Assembly: GCA_944474755.1 (NCBI GenBank)
Contig: OX104114.1
Coordinates: 78,912,623 to 78,976,622 of the forward strand
DNA length: 64,000 nucleotides
Reading direction: 5' to 3'
Source: Limnoperna fortunei
Lineage: Eukaryota > Mollusca > Bivalvia > Mytilida > Modiolidae
Shown: piece after piece, positions 22,560 through 33,758 of the stretch
Layout: every line of letters begins with the position of its first letter
Numbering within the stretch: position 1 is the first letter of the stretch
The notes under the pieces: model-generated
Databases searched by the model: none
The model's input: the letters and a program-made list of their open reading frames with translations, nothing else
What the model was told of the DNA's origin: nothing
Position numbers and translations under genes: made by a program

Positions 22560-23913
22560 CTAAAAAAGAAAATAAACTTTGTTAAATTTAATCTATACTA
22601 GAAGTCACACTACACTGCGCTCAGCTTTTTGCTTGCATTTTTATTATTCCATATTGTACCTTTGAATTGAAATAATCCAATTGAAAAAAATCCACGATAA
22701 TACGTCCATATTTTATATTATGCCTTTGGTGTTGACACGTCACAAATCGCCCTTCACGTTTGCTACGGGAATTATACATAGTAAGTCATCCATTTTTGTT
22801 TCAAGGGGACCTAGCGTTGTTTTAAAAGATCGTCTGCTTTCGTGACGATCAATGGTATTCGGACAAACATCGAGACTTTACCGTCTTAACTGGAGATGAC
22901 ATTACCCAAATGATTTCGAAGAGACAACATTCGACTTTTCCATTTATTGTCTATGCATAAACGTTTTTTCCAATACGAACGAATCAAGGGAGTTGGTATA
23001 CTTATTTGATTTCTGACTCTGTTATGTCGAACATGTTCATGATTTTGTTTTTACATGTTGGTTCTGAAGAGTTTGAGTTTAAAACTATGTAAATGTCTTA
23101 AATCCCATTTTTGCTATATGAAATATTTCTAATTTAAAGCCATATACGTGTACGACACAATAAAAGGGCTATATTAATCTTTTGTAAAACGTTTGGAATA
23201 CTTATTTACACTACAGATAATCCCAATGAATTTGTATACTTGGTTCATTATATCTAACCTAAACTTTTTGCCAAAATCTTCCAATGTTGTTATTTCCCCT
23301 TTTCAATTTGAAAGGTCATTAATTATATGGACTCCTTGCTGATACATGTACCAACTTTTATAAAATACACTTTTTTCATTTATTTTAATATTTTTATTAT
23401 TCCGCAAAGTGGATTTTAGATGGTTTTCCCACTTAAGGTTTCTTTTTGGAGAGTCTCTACCCAGGCATGAAGTACACTTTTTCCAAAATATATTTTTACA
23501 TATCTTGGCATAGTGTTCAATAATTTAGTCCCATTGTTGATCAAACTGTTGAAATCGATTCCTCAAAAGAAAACATGGTTTTTGGAGTTTATCATTCTGT
23601 GTTACTCTCCGGATCTACACAGCACAGCTTTCAGTCCACTTGCATGTATTCATTTATCATTTTTAATCCCCCACTTTAATTATCTAATTATTTAATTTTC
23701 TACAACTTCTCGTTTTACATTTCTTATAGGTTTTTGACATATGAAGTTAAAAAAATCATTTATTTTTTGGATACACTTTTCATCTGGATTCGGTAAAGAA
23801 CTGAACAAACGTACTAGCTTAGGGAGTTCAAATGTCTTGATTTCAGTAATACGACCGATCAGGGTTAGGGTTTTTTGCCCCACTGATGAAGTAAGGATTT
23901 ATTTCTGTAATTA

Positions 23914-24893
23914 AGGTCTTTCCCACTTCAAGTGGGAAGACCTTATTGTTTTTGTTCGGATTATTTTTCAAAAATAAGTTCAAAACAGTTCAAAAACTAT
24001 TTGACATATAATTTTGGTCTTTCGCGACAAGTTTTGGGCACTGAGAGTCTATTCGAGTTTCACCCTGCGAAATCGAAACAATTTTCTTTACGGAGTTATC
24101 TACCCAAACACCGAAAACCTTGTTATCGCGTAACTCTGGAAAAAACTCACAGAACGTAAGTCAAATTCAAGAAAGGTCTGCACCATTTGTCGTCCTGGGA
24201 CATGTCCTTAAAGAAAATCTCGAAGTCAAAGTTCAGAAGTGGCCTCGACCTTAAGCCTCCAATCTTGTTATCATTTAACTCAAACCTATAACAGATAGAA
24301 GAAGATAATAAATGGAAAAATACTCCTCTCATCAAGGCTTTTATATAATACATTTAGTCCGAAACTGTGCGATGAACCGTTTTCGAGTTCGAGCCCTTGA
24401 CACATTTCGGTTTATTAGTTTTTGACATACAACTTAAAAACCGTTAGAGAAAATAAAGTAAACATACATGTTTAACGTTATCACCAAGTCAAGGCCTTCA
24501 ATTTGAGCCCAATTTCAAAGGCCACAGGTCAAGGTCATACCATAGCAACAAGGTCACCATTACAAAAAGTCCTTAGCAACCATATATTTTTTTAATCAGG
24601 ATGATGGTTTATGTCGTCTGATGTTTTCTTATTAGATATTGATATTGCTTTGCATTTGTTAGGGTGGAACTTAAGTAGCCAGGTGTTTGACCATGTCTGG
24701 AGACTGTCAAGGTCAGCTTGCAGGCTAGTTCTAGCGCTTGGCATTTTGATGTTTTTATATACCTTATGTTTATTATTATATATCTTGACTACATTGGTTG
24801 CTGCGCCAAAAGATGGCGCAGCAACCAATGTAGTCAAGATTAAAACAACAGATGAAGAAAAATGTATTTCTTAAAGGAATCTGGGAAAGACCT
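23914..24893. mobile_element. Repeat inserted into the LINE, bounded by AAGGTCTTTCCCA / TGGGAAAGACCTT
   Basis: The terminal motif AAGGTCTTTCCCA near 23914 is inverted as TGGGAAAGACCTT near 24881-24893. The left end is also a local palindrome (aaggtctttcccacttcaag followed by tgggaagacctt). LINE protein text stops on one side and resumes on the other, so this piece is an insertion. Inside, on the minus strand, is a second LINE scrap (LQADLDSLQTWSNTWLLKF, HPNKCKAISIS, 24640-24740), and next to it a perfect hairpin (24782-24840), so the insert is itself mosaic. Confidence 0.62.
24782..24840. repeat. Perfect hairpin, 27-bp arms and 5-base loop
   Basis: Bases 24782-24808 (ATCTTGACTAC...GCTGCGCCA) are exactly reverse-complemented at 24814-24840 (TGGCGCAGC...GTAGTCAAGAT) around the loop AAAGA. 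No mismatch is seen in 27 pairs, which suggests a recent or selected structure. It may be the terminus of a foldback or MITE element. Confidence 0.9.
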
Positions 24894-27639
24894 TTCTAAT
24901 TGTTCTTGAACAATTAGCTCTATCTTTTTCAAAATTTGTTTTTATTACTTCTTTTGTTAGGTCTCTTTTAAAATCAAGGCCAAGATATCTGAACGTATTT
25001 TTCCCCCAACATAAGTTCCAACTTTTTTTCATACTTCCTTTCCATACTAATTTAGTCTTTGTAGAGCTAATTGTTAGGCCTGAAATTTCTGCATATCTGT
25101 TTAATTCTTTTATGGTTTCTTGTAATGACATTTCTGATCCATCTATGATTATTGCTGTGTCATTAGCAAACTGTGACAATTTATTTTCAGTATTTTTAAT
25201 TATTTAATCTTAATATTATTTCTTAGCTTAAGATTTTAAGCACATAAAATAAACAGGTAAGGTGATAAAGGGTCCCCTTGGCGTTAGCCCCGTTGTATTA
25301 AAAAAACAACTCTAAGAGGTGGCCTCCTTGATTTACTGATGAGGTTATATTTTTATAGAAGACGGTTATCCATTTTTGGGTGGATGGGCCAAAATTAAAA
25401 AAACCTTTAGGATTTGTTGCAAAAAATACCATGACACTGAATCAAAAGCCTTTTAAAATCTACAAATAAAAGAAGACCACATGCGTGTCAACAACAAATG
25501 GGAGAAATGTCAGTTCTGCGAAATATTGATTCATTTATACTCTTCTCAATATCTAAAACTAGAATTTCAGGATTATCAGAAAATTGATATCAAAAAGCAG
25601 CATTAAAAAATTATAAATGGTAACTAGCATTAAAACAATTACAAAATATAAGCAGGTGCTCCAGAAGAAAAGGCATCCTAAGTTTTTCAAGGGAGATGGT
25701 GGTTTTATACATGTAATAAAACAATTAATGACTTTGATATACTGTCGTTTTCAGGATTTATCAGCCCTCAAAAATGTATATTAACCTCGCCTAGCGGCTC
25801 TGTGAATATTACTTTTCTCTTGCTAATAAATCATGATAGCGACCTATATCAAAGTATTAATTGTATAATGTTATTGGTCTCCAGTTTGTTTAGGAATTGG
25901 CGAGGTTGGTCACCTTTTGGCTGACATGTTATTATACATTGCTTTTGTGTTATTGATAGCTGACCATTTTCAAACCATAGTTCAGTGATCTAATAACAAC
26001 GTGACCTATATCTTTCTAGAATATCTTAAAAATTCAGTAGTAAACCCTGACGATCATGGGCTTTTATCATTTTTCATTTGTTTTAGTTTTTTTGGTAGCT
26101 TCCTCATATGTTATTAAACCTTCTAACTGGTGAGATGTATCTTCCGTTAACTTTTAGAAAGGGATCTTTCTTTATTCATTTTCAAAATTTAAACTAGTTT
26201 TGGGGTTCACTGAGGTTCATGGGTTCAAAGTATAGGTTTTTATAATATAGCTGAACTTCTTTAAAATATATGGTTGTTTACTTATTTCTCCATTTTCTTT
26301 CTGAATTTTTGTATAAATGTATTTGTGAATTTTTTTTACTTTAAGTTACAGAAATATTTACTTGGACACTCTCCTTCAATTATACTCTGTACTTTTGACC
26401 TAAGCATGTTACCTTGCAGTTTCTTGGCTCTTAAGTCTTCTAATTCCTTCTTTTTTTGTTTTCGATTATATTTAGGTATTAATTTCATTTATTAAATATT
26501 CTTCTCTATTTTTTCTTTCTTTTTCTTGTAACTGCTATATGATATGGTTTTTCCTCTTATTTCCACTAGAAGTGTTTCTAAAAACAATTTATCATTTAAG
26601 TTCAAGTAATTTCTGAATTAGATATTAATGAAACATCTATGGTATTTGTTTTGGGGGCACAGTATTGAGTTTTAACTTCTAACATTTTTGTATAATTATA
26701 TCTATATACTCTTTATCATACAGTAGGGAGTTATTGAACTTCCATAATCCTTTACATCTTTTGAAATCATCAAATACTAATTCGAGGGTGATTATCGAGT
26801 GGTCAGACCTATAACTTGATTTTATATTTGAATTCTTTAGGGATAGAAGTGAGTCATCAGTTATGAGAAAAAAATCAAGTCAAAGGTGACTTCTTCCTCC
26901 ATGTGTATTTTTTAACACTGGATGCAGTTCTCGGAAAGTGTCAGTCATATCTTCTATACATGTATTTATAGTCGCTAAAAGGTTTTAACTTTGTTTTTTT
27001 TTTAAATTTGAATTCGAAAATCAAGGTAAATTGCGCTAAAATTAAAGCAAGCAGAAGACAATTCGCGTTGCTTAGGTAGGTATGTAGTAGGTCAGTGTAT
27101 TTTTGGTGGCATGGAGAGAGACACTCTTTCTTCTCCACGGTTGAAGACAGACGTAAAATTACATTACTACAAATAGTTAATGACAAGAAAAGAGTTTCAA
27201 GTGACTATTGTATAGCTTATGATTGTCTTGAATTGGAAGGTCTTTAACATTTAAAAGTTAACCATTGCCTTCATTTTGTTGATCTTGAGACCGCACAAAA
27301 ACAACTGAAAGATCTTCTAGTGCTTTAAAAAAAGTTCCGAATTTACCAAATTTTAATTTTTTGGAATTTGTAGACGTGTGTACAATCCTAACAATAAGAA
27401 GTCAATTTTGGGGGGTGTGAAAGCAAAAGGTCCATCAGGGAAAAACCACCATAATTACAGCTTAGATGATTTTCAGATATAAAACATGGTGAGTAAAATG
27501 TTGTCGGCTTTACCATTTTTCACTCGCTTCGCCGGTTGTAAAGCCTTAAATACCGGCGGCAAAACATTGGCTTTCTTGGATTGTAATACACATCACCTGA
27601 ATTGAAATAAACATTTTAAAAATATTATTTATTAATATT

Positions 27640-27850
27640 AAACATTGCAAATGGCGGCGGTAAATTTGGAAAATTGGCTTGCATAGCAACGTCAACATTT
27701 TTGTTGTTTGTACCTGCCGGTGTCCGCCAAAATAGATTCTACCTCATTTCAAAATGCAAATTAACTGTGGAAGCTTATTGTTGAGTTCAATTTGCACATT
27801 TTGAAATAACCAAAAGGATCATAAGCTGCCAACTGAGACCATGTTGTTAG
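27640..27850 (+). mobile_element. Diverged MITE-family segment related to the hairpin element in the 2.8-kb duplication
   Basis: The text 'catttcaaaatgcaaattaa' and 'ctgtggaa', then 'ttgagttcaatttgcacatt', 'aaaggatcataagctgcc' parallels 'catttcagaacgccgattaa', 'ctgtggaa', 'aaaggatcataaactc' in the element at 58700-58934. The arms are degraded here. Confidence 0.4.
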
Positions 27851-27879
27851 TTTAGCACATCACATTGGCAAAAAATGGC

Positions 27880-29020
27880 AAGATTTCAAATGTCGATTTT
27901 AAGAACGCTTTTCTTTTACCTAGATCTTTTCTATGAGATTATGACCAGCTGGGACCATGATATTAATGCTCCCAGAGAAAAGTTTGAAGAGCTAAATAGT
28001 CGTCTAAGAAATGTTAAGTTTATAATGTTACTCTAAATGATTTACTGTCGTTTATCGGCTTCTTAAATTTTGCGTGTTTGGCAAGAGCTCCAGGTCGAGC
28101 TTTTATTTAATGGCTTATCGCAACATATAATGTGGTGCGTTGAGCCTAATCACAAAATAAGGATTACAAGGACTATTAAAGAAGAAATAAAAGTTTCGTT
28201 AACTTTTTGACCGAGTACAATGGGGAAACAGTTATGTTAGATAATCTTTGGACCGTCTATGAGAAAATCGAATTTTATACAGATAGCGCAGGAGGGCCAA
28301 ATGGAGGGTTTGGCATATATTTTCAGGGAAAATGGACACAGTCATGTTGGTCTGAAGATTGGATTAAAATATGATACATTTTGGAAATGTTTTCAATTGT
28401 CATTGCTATTTTCTCTTAGGCTGATTCTTTCAAGAACAAGAAAATGTTATTTAACAGTGACAGCCAAGTCGTGATTACGATTGGTTGTCAGTAAATCTCC
28501 AAATCTGAAAGAGTTGTGGCTCTTGTTACAAATTTTGCGTTGATTAATCTAAAAAATTGTTTGCAGCTAAATATGTTCTTGGTATGACGGTTCGCTTTTC
28601 AGGGTACTGTGTCCAACAACGGAGAGGCAATTAGCAAAAAATCAGGATCCATCTATGGAATTTCTGGATTTAGAAGTACATTCTTTACTTAAGCCCTCCA
28701 TGGCCTGTCATACATGGAAAATTTGCAATTTAGCAGGCAAATCCTTTGATAAGTTTAGAATAATCTATAAGTTATCCCCTATTTTGACTGTTACAGTTAT
28801 TGTTCGATATATAGCTCACATGTGGTATGCAAATATGCAAATACTTCAGCATCCACCGTTGCTATGTAAATATCTGCCTTGAGCCAAATTCATCAATTAA
28901 ACAACTTAGATGACTCAACTTTATCATTACTTTTGACCAAACAAATATTATATTTTATAACCAAACAAAATCCCAGATGGAAAAATTTACGTAAGCCTAT
29001 ATCATATAGACCCTATTTGA
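27880..29020 (+). mobile_element. DIRS-like retrotransposon relic (RT end, RNase H, recombinase start)
   Basis: Plus-strand fragments in order are: LLSFIGFLNFACLARAPGR (about 28030-28110, the conserved end of DIRS RT), TEYNGETVMLDNLWTVYEK, IEFYTDSAGGPNGGFGIYF followed by QGKWTQSCWSEDW (28210-28380, RNase H start), KKMLFNSDSQVVITI with SKSERVVALVTNFALINL (28435-28560), and, after a gap, YIAHMWYANMQ with IHQLNNLDDSTLSLLLTKQ (28810-28950), which resembles the start of the DIRS tyrosine recombinase. Stops and frameshifts interrupt all parts. RT-RNase H-YR order and the G-F-L-N-F-A-C...A-P-G-R motif distinguish DIRS from LTR elements. Confidence 0.62.
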
Positions 29021-30251
29021 ATAGCAAAAACCTCCGGAAGGGAGGCGACGTAATTATTTTCTACTACAGGAAAGTTCCTTCCACATTGTACCTCGTTTCC
29101 CATACCAGGTAAGCGACCCACCTACTAATGTGCTGTAGATTTAGGTTTTTCACAAAGGTCTAGTGCTAGCATTATGATGCGCCCAGTGAATAATGAAAGA
29201 TTTCGAACTTACAAAACATTGCAAAGACCTTTCAAATATAGATTGTTATCAATTTACAACGGAATTGTCTAGAATATGCATTTCGAGCTTAAACGTCCAC
29301 AAAGCTTTGTGGTATCAACATATGTACCCCCCCCCCCCACCTCCCTTCGTTGTAGCATCCCTTATTCTAAAGTAATGAGATCGAAAAAGAACATGTATCT
29401 CGCAGAATTGTAAACAAATTTTAATTGTAAAAATGAACTTAATTGGTAGCGAGTGTGCAGTGTAGTCAAAAGCTGTACAAGTACCTCTCTTAGAGATATA
29501 AATGAGTTCTAAGCATACGGCTTTGTCTGGCTTTTTGTAAATTATAACTGTTGTTGACAGTATTCAAGGATGTACCATAAGACAATATAAAAGCCAAAAA
29601 TGGAATTATACAGGAGATATGGTACTCATTTATCTGAGGTTGAATTAAGTGGATTAAGGGCGTATTAAAGGTATCGCGGTGAGTGTTTAGCGACATCGAG
29701 ATAAAGTAAAAATGGATCATAAATCACACAACTTTTACGTCAGCTCATACTTTGAGAAATATTTTCCTTTGTTACTTGAGGAGATTTGGTATTGTCATCT
29801 GTCGCACAGCTCTCGGGGTGATATTTATATCTCGCGTTCATATGGGGTACGACATGGAAATACCAATATGATATTCTATACAAACGCATAACAACTCCAA
29901 TTCCGTATAAGAATCGACAAATGAAAAATAAAACGTTTGAAGTCAAAGTAGTTAGTACAATTAAAATAGTTACACCATGTTTAAAGGCACACAGAATTAG
30001 ACAAAATAAAGAGTCCCATATGATTTGCTAGTAAAATGTTGATTTTGTATAGTTAATTGTGTTCTCAGAATATTAAGCTTATATGGGGATAATAGAAATT
30101 TGTGTCATCGAAAATCCATATCAGACCTTTAAATGTGTTCTCAAAGTAGAGGGCTGATACGTGATTTGATACGGATTTTGGATTTTAAAAAATCCATGTT
30201 AGTCCGTATCAACCAATCAAAAATATACATATTACATGTACTTGTAAATAA

Positions 30252-30330
30252 AGAAATAATTGACGGAGGCTGTTGTTTTACAACATGCTGACACTTTATC
30301 CCGGGCAACAGTACACTGATAAATCACAAT
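30252..30330. mobile_element. Partial hairpin-MITE copy
   Basis: The text 'gaaataattgacggaggct', then 'gttgttttacaaca' and 'actttatcccgggcaacag' followed by 'tgataaatcacaatt' resembles the arm and centre of the palindromic element at 32282-32423 (gaaataattcacggagact, ttttatcccgagtg). The far arm is poorly preserved. Confidence 0.4.
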
Positions 30331-31970
30331 TACGGTACATTTAGGATATTAATGTACATATAGATAACTTTCCAAATAGCTAAAAATAGCTGACCTTTAA
30401 CTTCTTATCAATACACGTGCATCTCTGGAGGCAAAACATTATCAGTAACCACATGTTAGTGTATGTAGAAATAGTAAACAAAGAGTTCATTTTGTAAAAT
30501 TTATACGTTTTCTTATAATTGGATCTTTTAAATTTACTGATGTTGCACTGTCTCAATATGTGAAGAAAATTAGTACTGAAGATGTTGTTTTTTACAGTGA
30601 AAAATGTTATTTTACCATACCCCTATGAAATATAACTAAGAGTTCCTGGACAAGCAATGTAAATGAGTGGCACAGATATAGATTAATATTTTGTTGAAAC
30701 ATCGTGTTTTTATGAAGTAAAAATGTAAAATTATCACGTGAAAATTATTCAATGGATATCAATATTCTGTTTTGGGGTATTTTTAAACAGTATATTATTC
30801 TTGGATCCTGGAATGAAGAATTATGTACCTTATGGCTGGTGTTATGTCTCTATTTTTACATACTGGTTGATGAAATTAAAGCTTAGTATGATAATCTATG
30901 ATTGACATATAGTTCATGATGGTTAAGACACACCTCCTCATTATCTCGCAGTTTGTAATGTTTATTTTAATAGCTTATCTATGAATATGCATAACATTGG
31001 GAATTTAAGCATGCACGTGTAGCCTATCTGTGGACTGTATTTTATGCTCTTGATGTTTTCACTTTTGTATATAGAATTAGTTTAGCGAATATAATTAGAA
31101 AGTAGAGAACTTTGTGTTTATTTTAATTTATTCAATAACTTTGGATCCGACAATAAAAGCCATATTTTTGGATCTAAAACTGGTGGTTTAATATTCAATC
31201 TGAAATAATTCACAAAAAGGATCAATATTAAAATTTTTTCCAAATGATGATTATCATTAAGCTATTTCAATAACTTGTGACAATTAAAACATAAAGACAT
31301 AATATAACAACAAACAATGAAAATAAAAACATTATTAAAACTTACATAATTGCACAAGAAAAGTTGAAATACTGACAGCTCATTTCATTGCAGGATAAGA
31401 TATTTTATTTGTATTAATTTGTTTATTAAACATGTAAATATCTTATAGTTTAATACCAAATAAAATGTGTAAACATTGCCACCTTTCAGACTTATTTTTG
31501 TTTATTTAATATTTATTGTCATTAAAATTTTGTCATTAAAATTTCTTTTTAAAGTACAAATATACATGTACATGTATAAAACATGAACAAAATACTCTAG
31601 TCAAATCATTCAAATTATATTTCTAATGATTTTATAAATGTTTGTGTATTTTGGTTTTAGTAATTTATATATCTTTAAATGTCATTCTCTGTATAAATCA
31701 TCTGTCAATCTATTCAGGGCAGGAAAAGCACGTAGCCATGCACCAGTTGTAGATTACAAGATGGATGCATTGAAAAGACTTAAGTCTCAAGAATCAGCAT
31801 GTACAAGTCTCCTTTGCTCAACTGCTATACATTATTTTTAAACAAATATTTGAATTATGCTCTCTAAATCAATCTCTTTAATATGGAGGCATCAGTGTCT
31901 TTTGCCTTCACTAAATATTCATGAGCATTATTCATGAGCCTCGTTTTCATTGGAAAATTATCTATAGAAC

Positions 31971-32197
31971 ATCATTTCCGAAATTAACTGCCCGTTTCGT
32001 CAATGTAACACACAATATATTGTAACGGATAATAATTAATAGCGTGTGTCGCTATTTATAAGATAAATACGTCATACGCAATAATGTTCCGGTGGGAGTT
32101 AGTTTTGTAATTAAAACTGCCCTTCGCAACACGCCATTCTCGCCGATTGTTGCTAATCCATAAATCACTTTTTTACCACAGTTGTGGCCGCAAAACC
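31971..32197 (+). repeat. Direct repeat copy A (about 230 bp) flanking a hairpin MITE
   Basis: It starts 'ctatagaacatcatttccg', contains 'gtcaatgtaacacacaatat', 'gtgtcgctatttataagat' and 'ttccggtggga', and ends 'ttttaccacagttgtgg'. The same series recurs in the same orientation at 32467-32702. Confidence 0.75.
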
Positions 32198-32281
32198 ATA
32201 TGATTAGCCAGAAAAAAATCTGAAATTAAACCACGCTCCACCGTTATCAATGACGTCAAATGTCACTTATAGTAAAATTAA

Positions 32282-32423
32282 GAAATAATTCACGGAGACT
32301 GTGGTTTATCATTGTTTTACCACGGGGTGACCATTTATGTCGTATTATTTTATCCCGAGTGATAGCGAGGGATAAAATAGCGACATAAAACAATGATAAA
32401 TCGCAGCCTCCGTGAATTATTTC
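32282..32423. mobile_element. Palindromic MITE
   Basis: GAAATAATTCACGGAG at 32282 is inverted as CTCCGTGAATTATTTC ending at 32423. The inner arm parts (tttatcattgtttta and ttttatccc) are mirrored around 'gagtgatagcga'. The left arm carries a short extra segment (ccacggggtgacc). It lies between the two direct-repeat copies. Confidence 0.75.
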
Positions 32424-32466
32424 TATTCTAATAAGACAATTAGAGAACATTTATAATATTTTCGTA

Positions 32467-32702
32467 CCTATAGAAAACATCATTTCCGCCATAAACTAGC
32501 TGTTCCGTCAATGTAACACACAATATATTGCAACGGATAATTTTAGCGCGTGTCGCTATTTATAAGATTTATACGTCATATGCAATAGCTTTCCGGTGGG
32601 AATTACAGTTTTGTAATTGGAACAGCCATTTAAAACACGCCCTTTTCAGCGCGTGTTGCTCATAGATAAATCATTTTTTTACCACAGTTGTGGTCTTAAA
32701 GC
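32467..32702 (+). repeat. Direct repeat copy B (about 235 bp) flanking a hairpin MITE
   Basis: It starts 'ctatagaaaacatcatttcc', with 'gtcaatgtaacacacaatat', 'gtgtcgctatttataagat', 'ttccggtgggaatt' and 'ttttaccacagttgtgg', matching copy A at 31971-32197 with scattered substitutions. It ends less than 100 bases from the donor of the NIDO exon. Confidence 0.75.
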
Positions 32703-32787
32703 CTTTGAAGCACGTCATATTAGAATATCAAATCAATTATGTCTTATTTCATTACGGGTATAGTTATATCAAAACATCTTTACTTAC

Positions 32788-33090
32788 ATTACTGCCCACA
32801 ATTGAGGCATTCACCCAGGTTGCAACAAGAACCCATACTGCTTCAAATTCATTTGACCCTAACAAATAATGTACGTCTGTGTTAGCTCTAGTAAGGACGC
32901 TGTCTAATAATGTCTGGTCTATTGTGTTGTCGTCTCCTGAATAAACACCATACCACATCGGGTTGTAGCTTGTGATATTCAGATCTGTCCAAAATGATGC
33001 TAAGATATCTCTTTCATTGAACTTCTCAAGAACTGTTGATTCAAATGATATATAGGAGCATTCGAAGCAAAAGAGTCCATTTGTTGAAAT
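32788..33090 (-). CDS. Exon 2: NIDO domain, first part
   Basis: The exon has 303 bases (101 codons), phase 0 at both ends, with acceptor CGACAG at 33091 and donor AAT|GTAAGT at 32788/32787. The protein runs from ISTNGLFCFECSYISFE through ILASFWTDLNIT and VYSGDDNT to EAVWVLVATWVNASIVGSN. The pattern 'FNERDILASFWTDLNI' followed by a Tyr-rich strand and 'VLVATWVN' matches the NIDO fold of nidogen and of MUC4/SNED-type proteins (W-x-D-x-N/D, then V-x-T/ATW). It follows the mucin exon directly, after a 668-base intron. NIDO is extracellular and its exact ligand is unknown. Confidence 0.85.
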
Positions 33091-33758
33091 CTGTCGATGA
33101 GAGAAAAAAATAGGTAAAAGTTTTATTTGTTGTATAAACTGGTTTTTATATCGTCAGTAGTTGCATTTCTATTCAGCAATACAGTACCATTCTAAAATTC
33201 GTAAGGTTATGATTATTTTGTACGTCCTTTTTACAAATTATATTTTTGACTGGGCGTTTACAGGTTTATTTTACGGTATCAATTGATGTTTAAACTAGAT
33301 CTTCAACTTAGCGAGTCGGCTTCGTTTAAGTACTGCACACGTTTTTCAGTTTGTGATTAAGTTTTTGAAGCTTACAAAATAAACTCCTTTCTAAACAACA
33401 GGTAGTAAAGGGGTGACTGTGTATGCAATACACGTCGTTTTCATTTGACAAATCAAATAATTAACAGTAATTACACTATTTTAAACTAGTTGTATTTCCC
33501 GTAATCTCTTTTCATTGATACATGTATATTCATATTTTAATACTGTTTTTAAATTCCTTTTCTTTTCTGTTAACTTGGCATTGACATATGTAATTAGTTT
33601 TCATTTTATTTTGAGTTTTGTGCCAAACAGGCTTATTTTAAAATTTGTATGATGATATCATCATTCGTTTTTCTCAAGATTCCTATTACATGACATTTCT
33701 TCCTCAAAATAAAAGTAAAAACTAATGTAAGTTACTAGTAGATACATTATTTACTTAC
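33091..33758. other. Intron between the mucin exon and the NIDO exon
   Basis: The 668-base intron starts with donor GTAAGT (33758 downward) and ends with a good pyrimidine tract and CGACAG. I see nothing else in it. Confidence 0.6.

Larger units (their letters stand above)
23150..27000 (-). mobile_element. Decayed L1/Tx1-like LINE (endonuclease, RT, C-terminal region), interrupted
   Basis: The minus strand gives ordered fragments. Endonuclease end: SLLSLKNSNIKSSYRSDHS, then IITLE and CKGLWKFNNSLLYDKEYI (about 26690-26860). RT: WITVFYKNITSSVNQGG, then GTLYHL (about 25225-25390), FANDTAIIIDGSEMSLQE (25120-25180), ISGLTISSTKTKLVWKGS and FRYLGLDF. C-terminal region: LTLIGRITEIKTFELPKLV and SLPNPDEKCIQKINDFF (23750-23880), then NIKINEKSVFYKSWYMY (about 23360-23410). 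The order and motifs match vertebrate-type L1/Tx1 LINEs. The active-site FADD is FAND at 25162-25173, and many stops and frameshifts are present, so it is dead. Confidence 0.75.
22560..32787. other. 10.2-kb transposon-filled intron splitting the NIDO domain
   Basis: This largest intron contains an L1/Tx1-like LINE in the host-gene orientation (about 23150-27000), a repeat inserted into it (23914-24893), a diverged MITE-like segment (27640-27850), a DIRS-like relic on the opposite strand (27880-29020) and hairpin MITEs (30252-30330, 31971-32702). A C13 run with CCTCCC lies at about 29327-29346. The stretches 22560-23150, 29050-30250 and 30340-31970 are AT-rich with nothing I can support. Confidence 0.7.
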
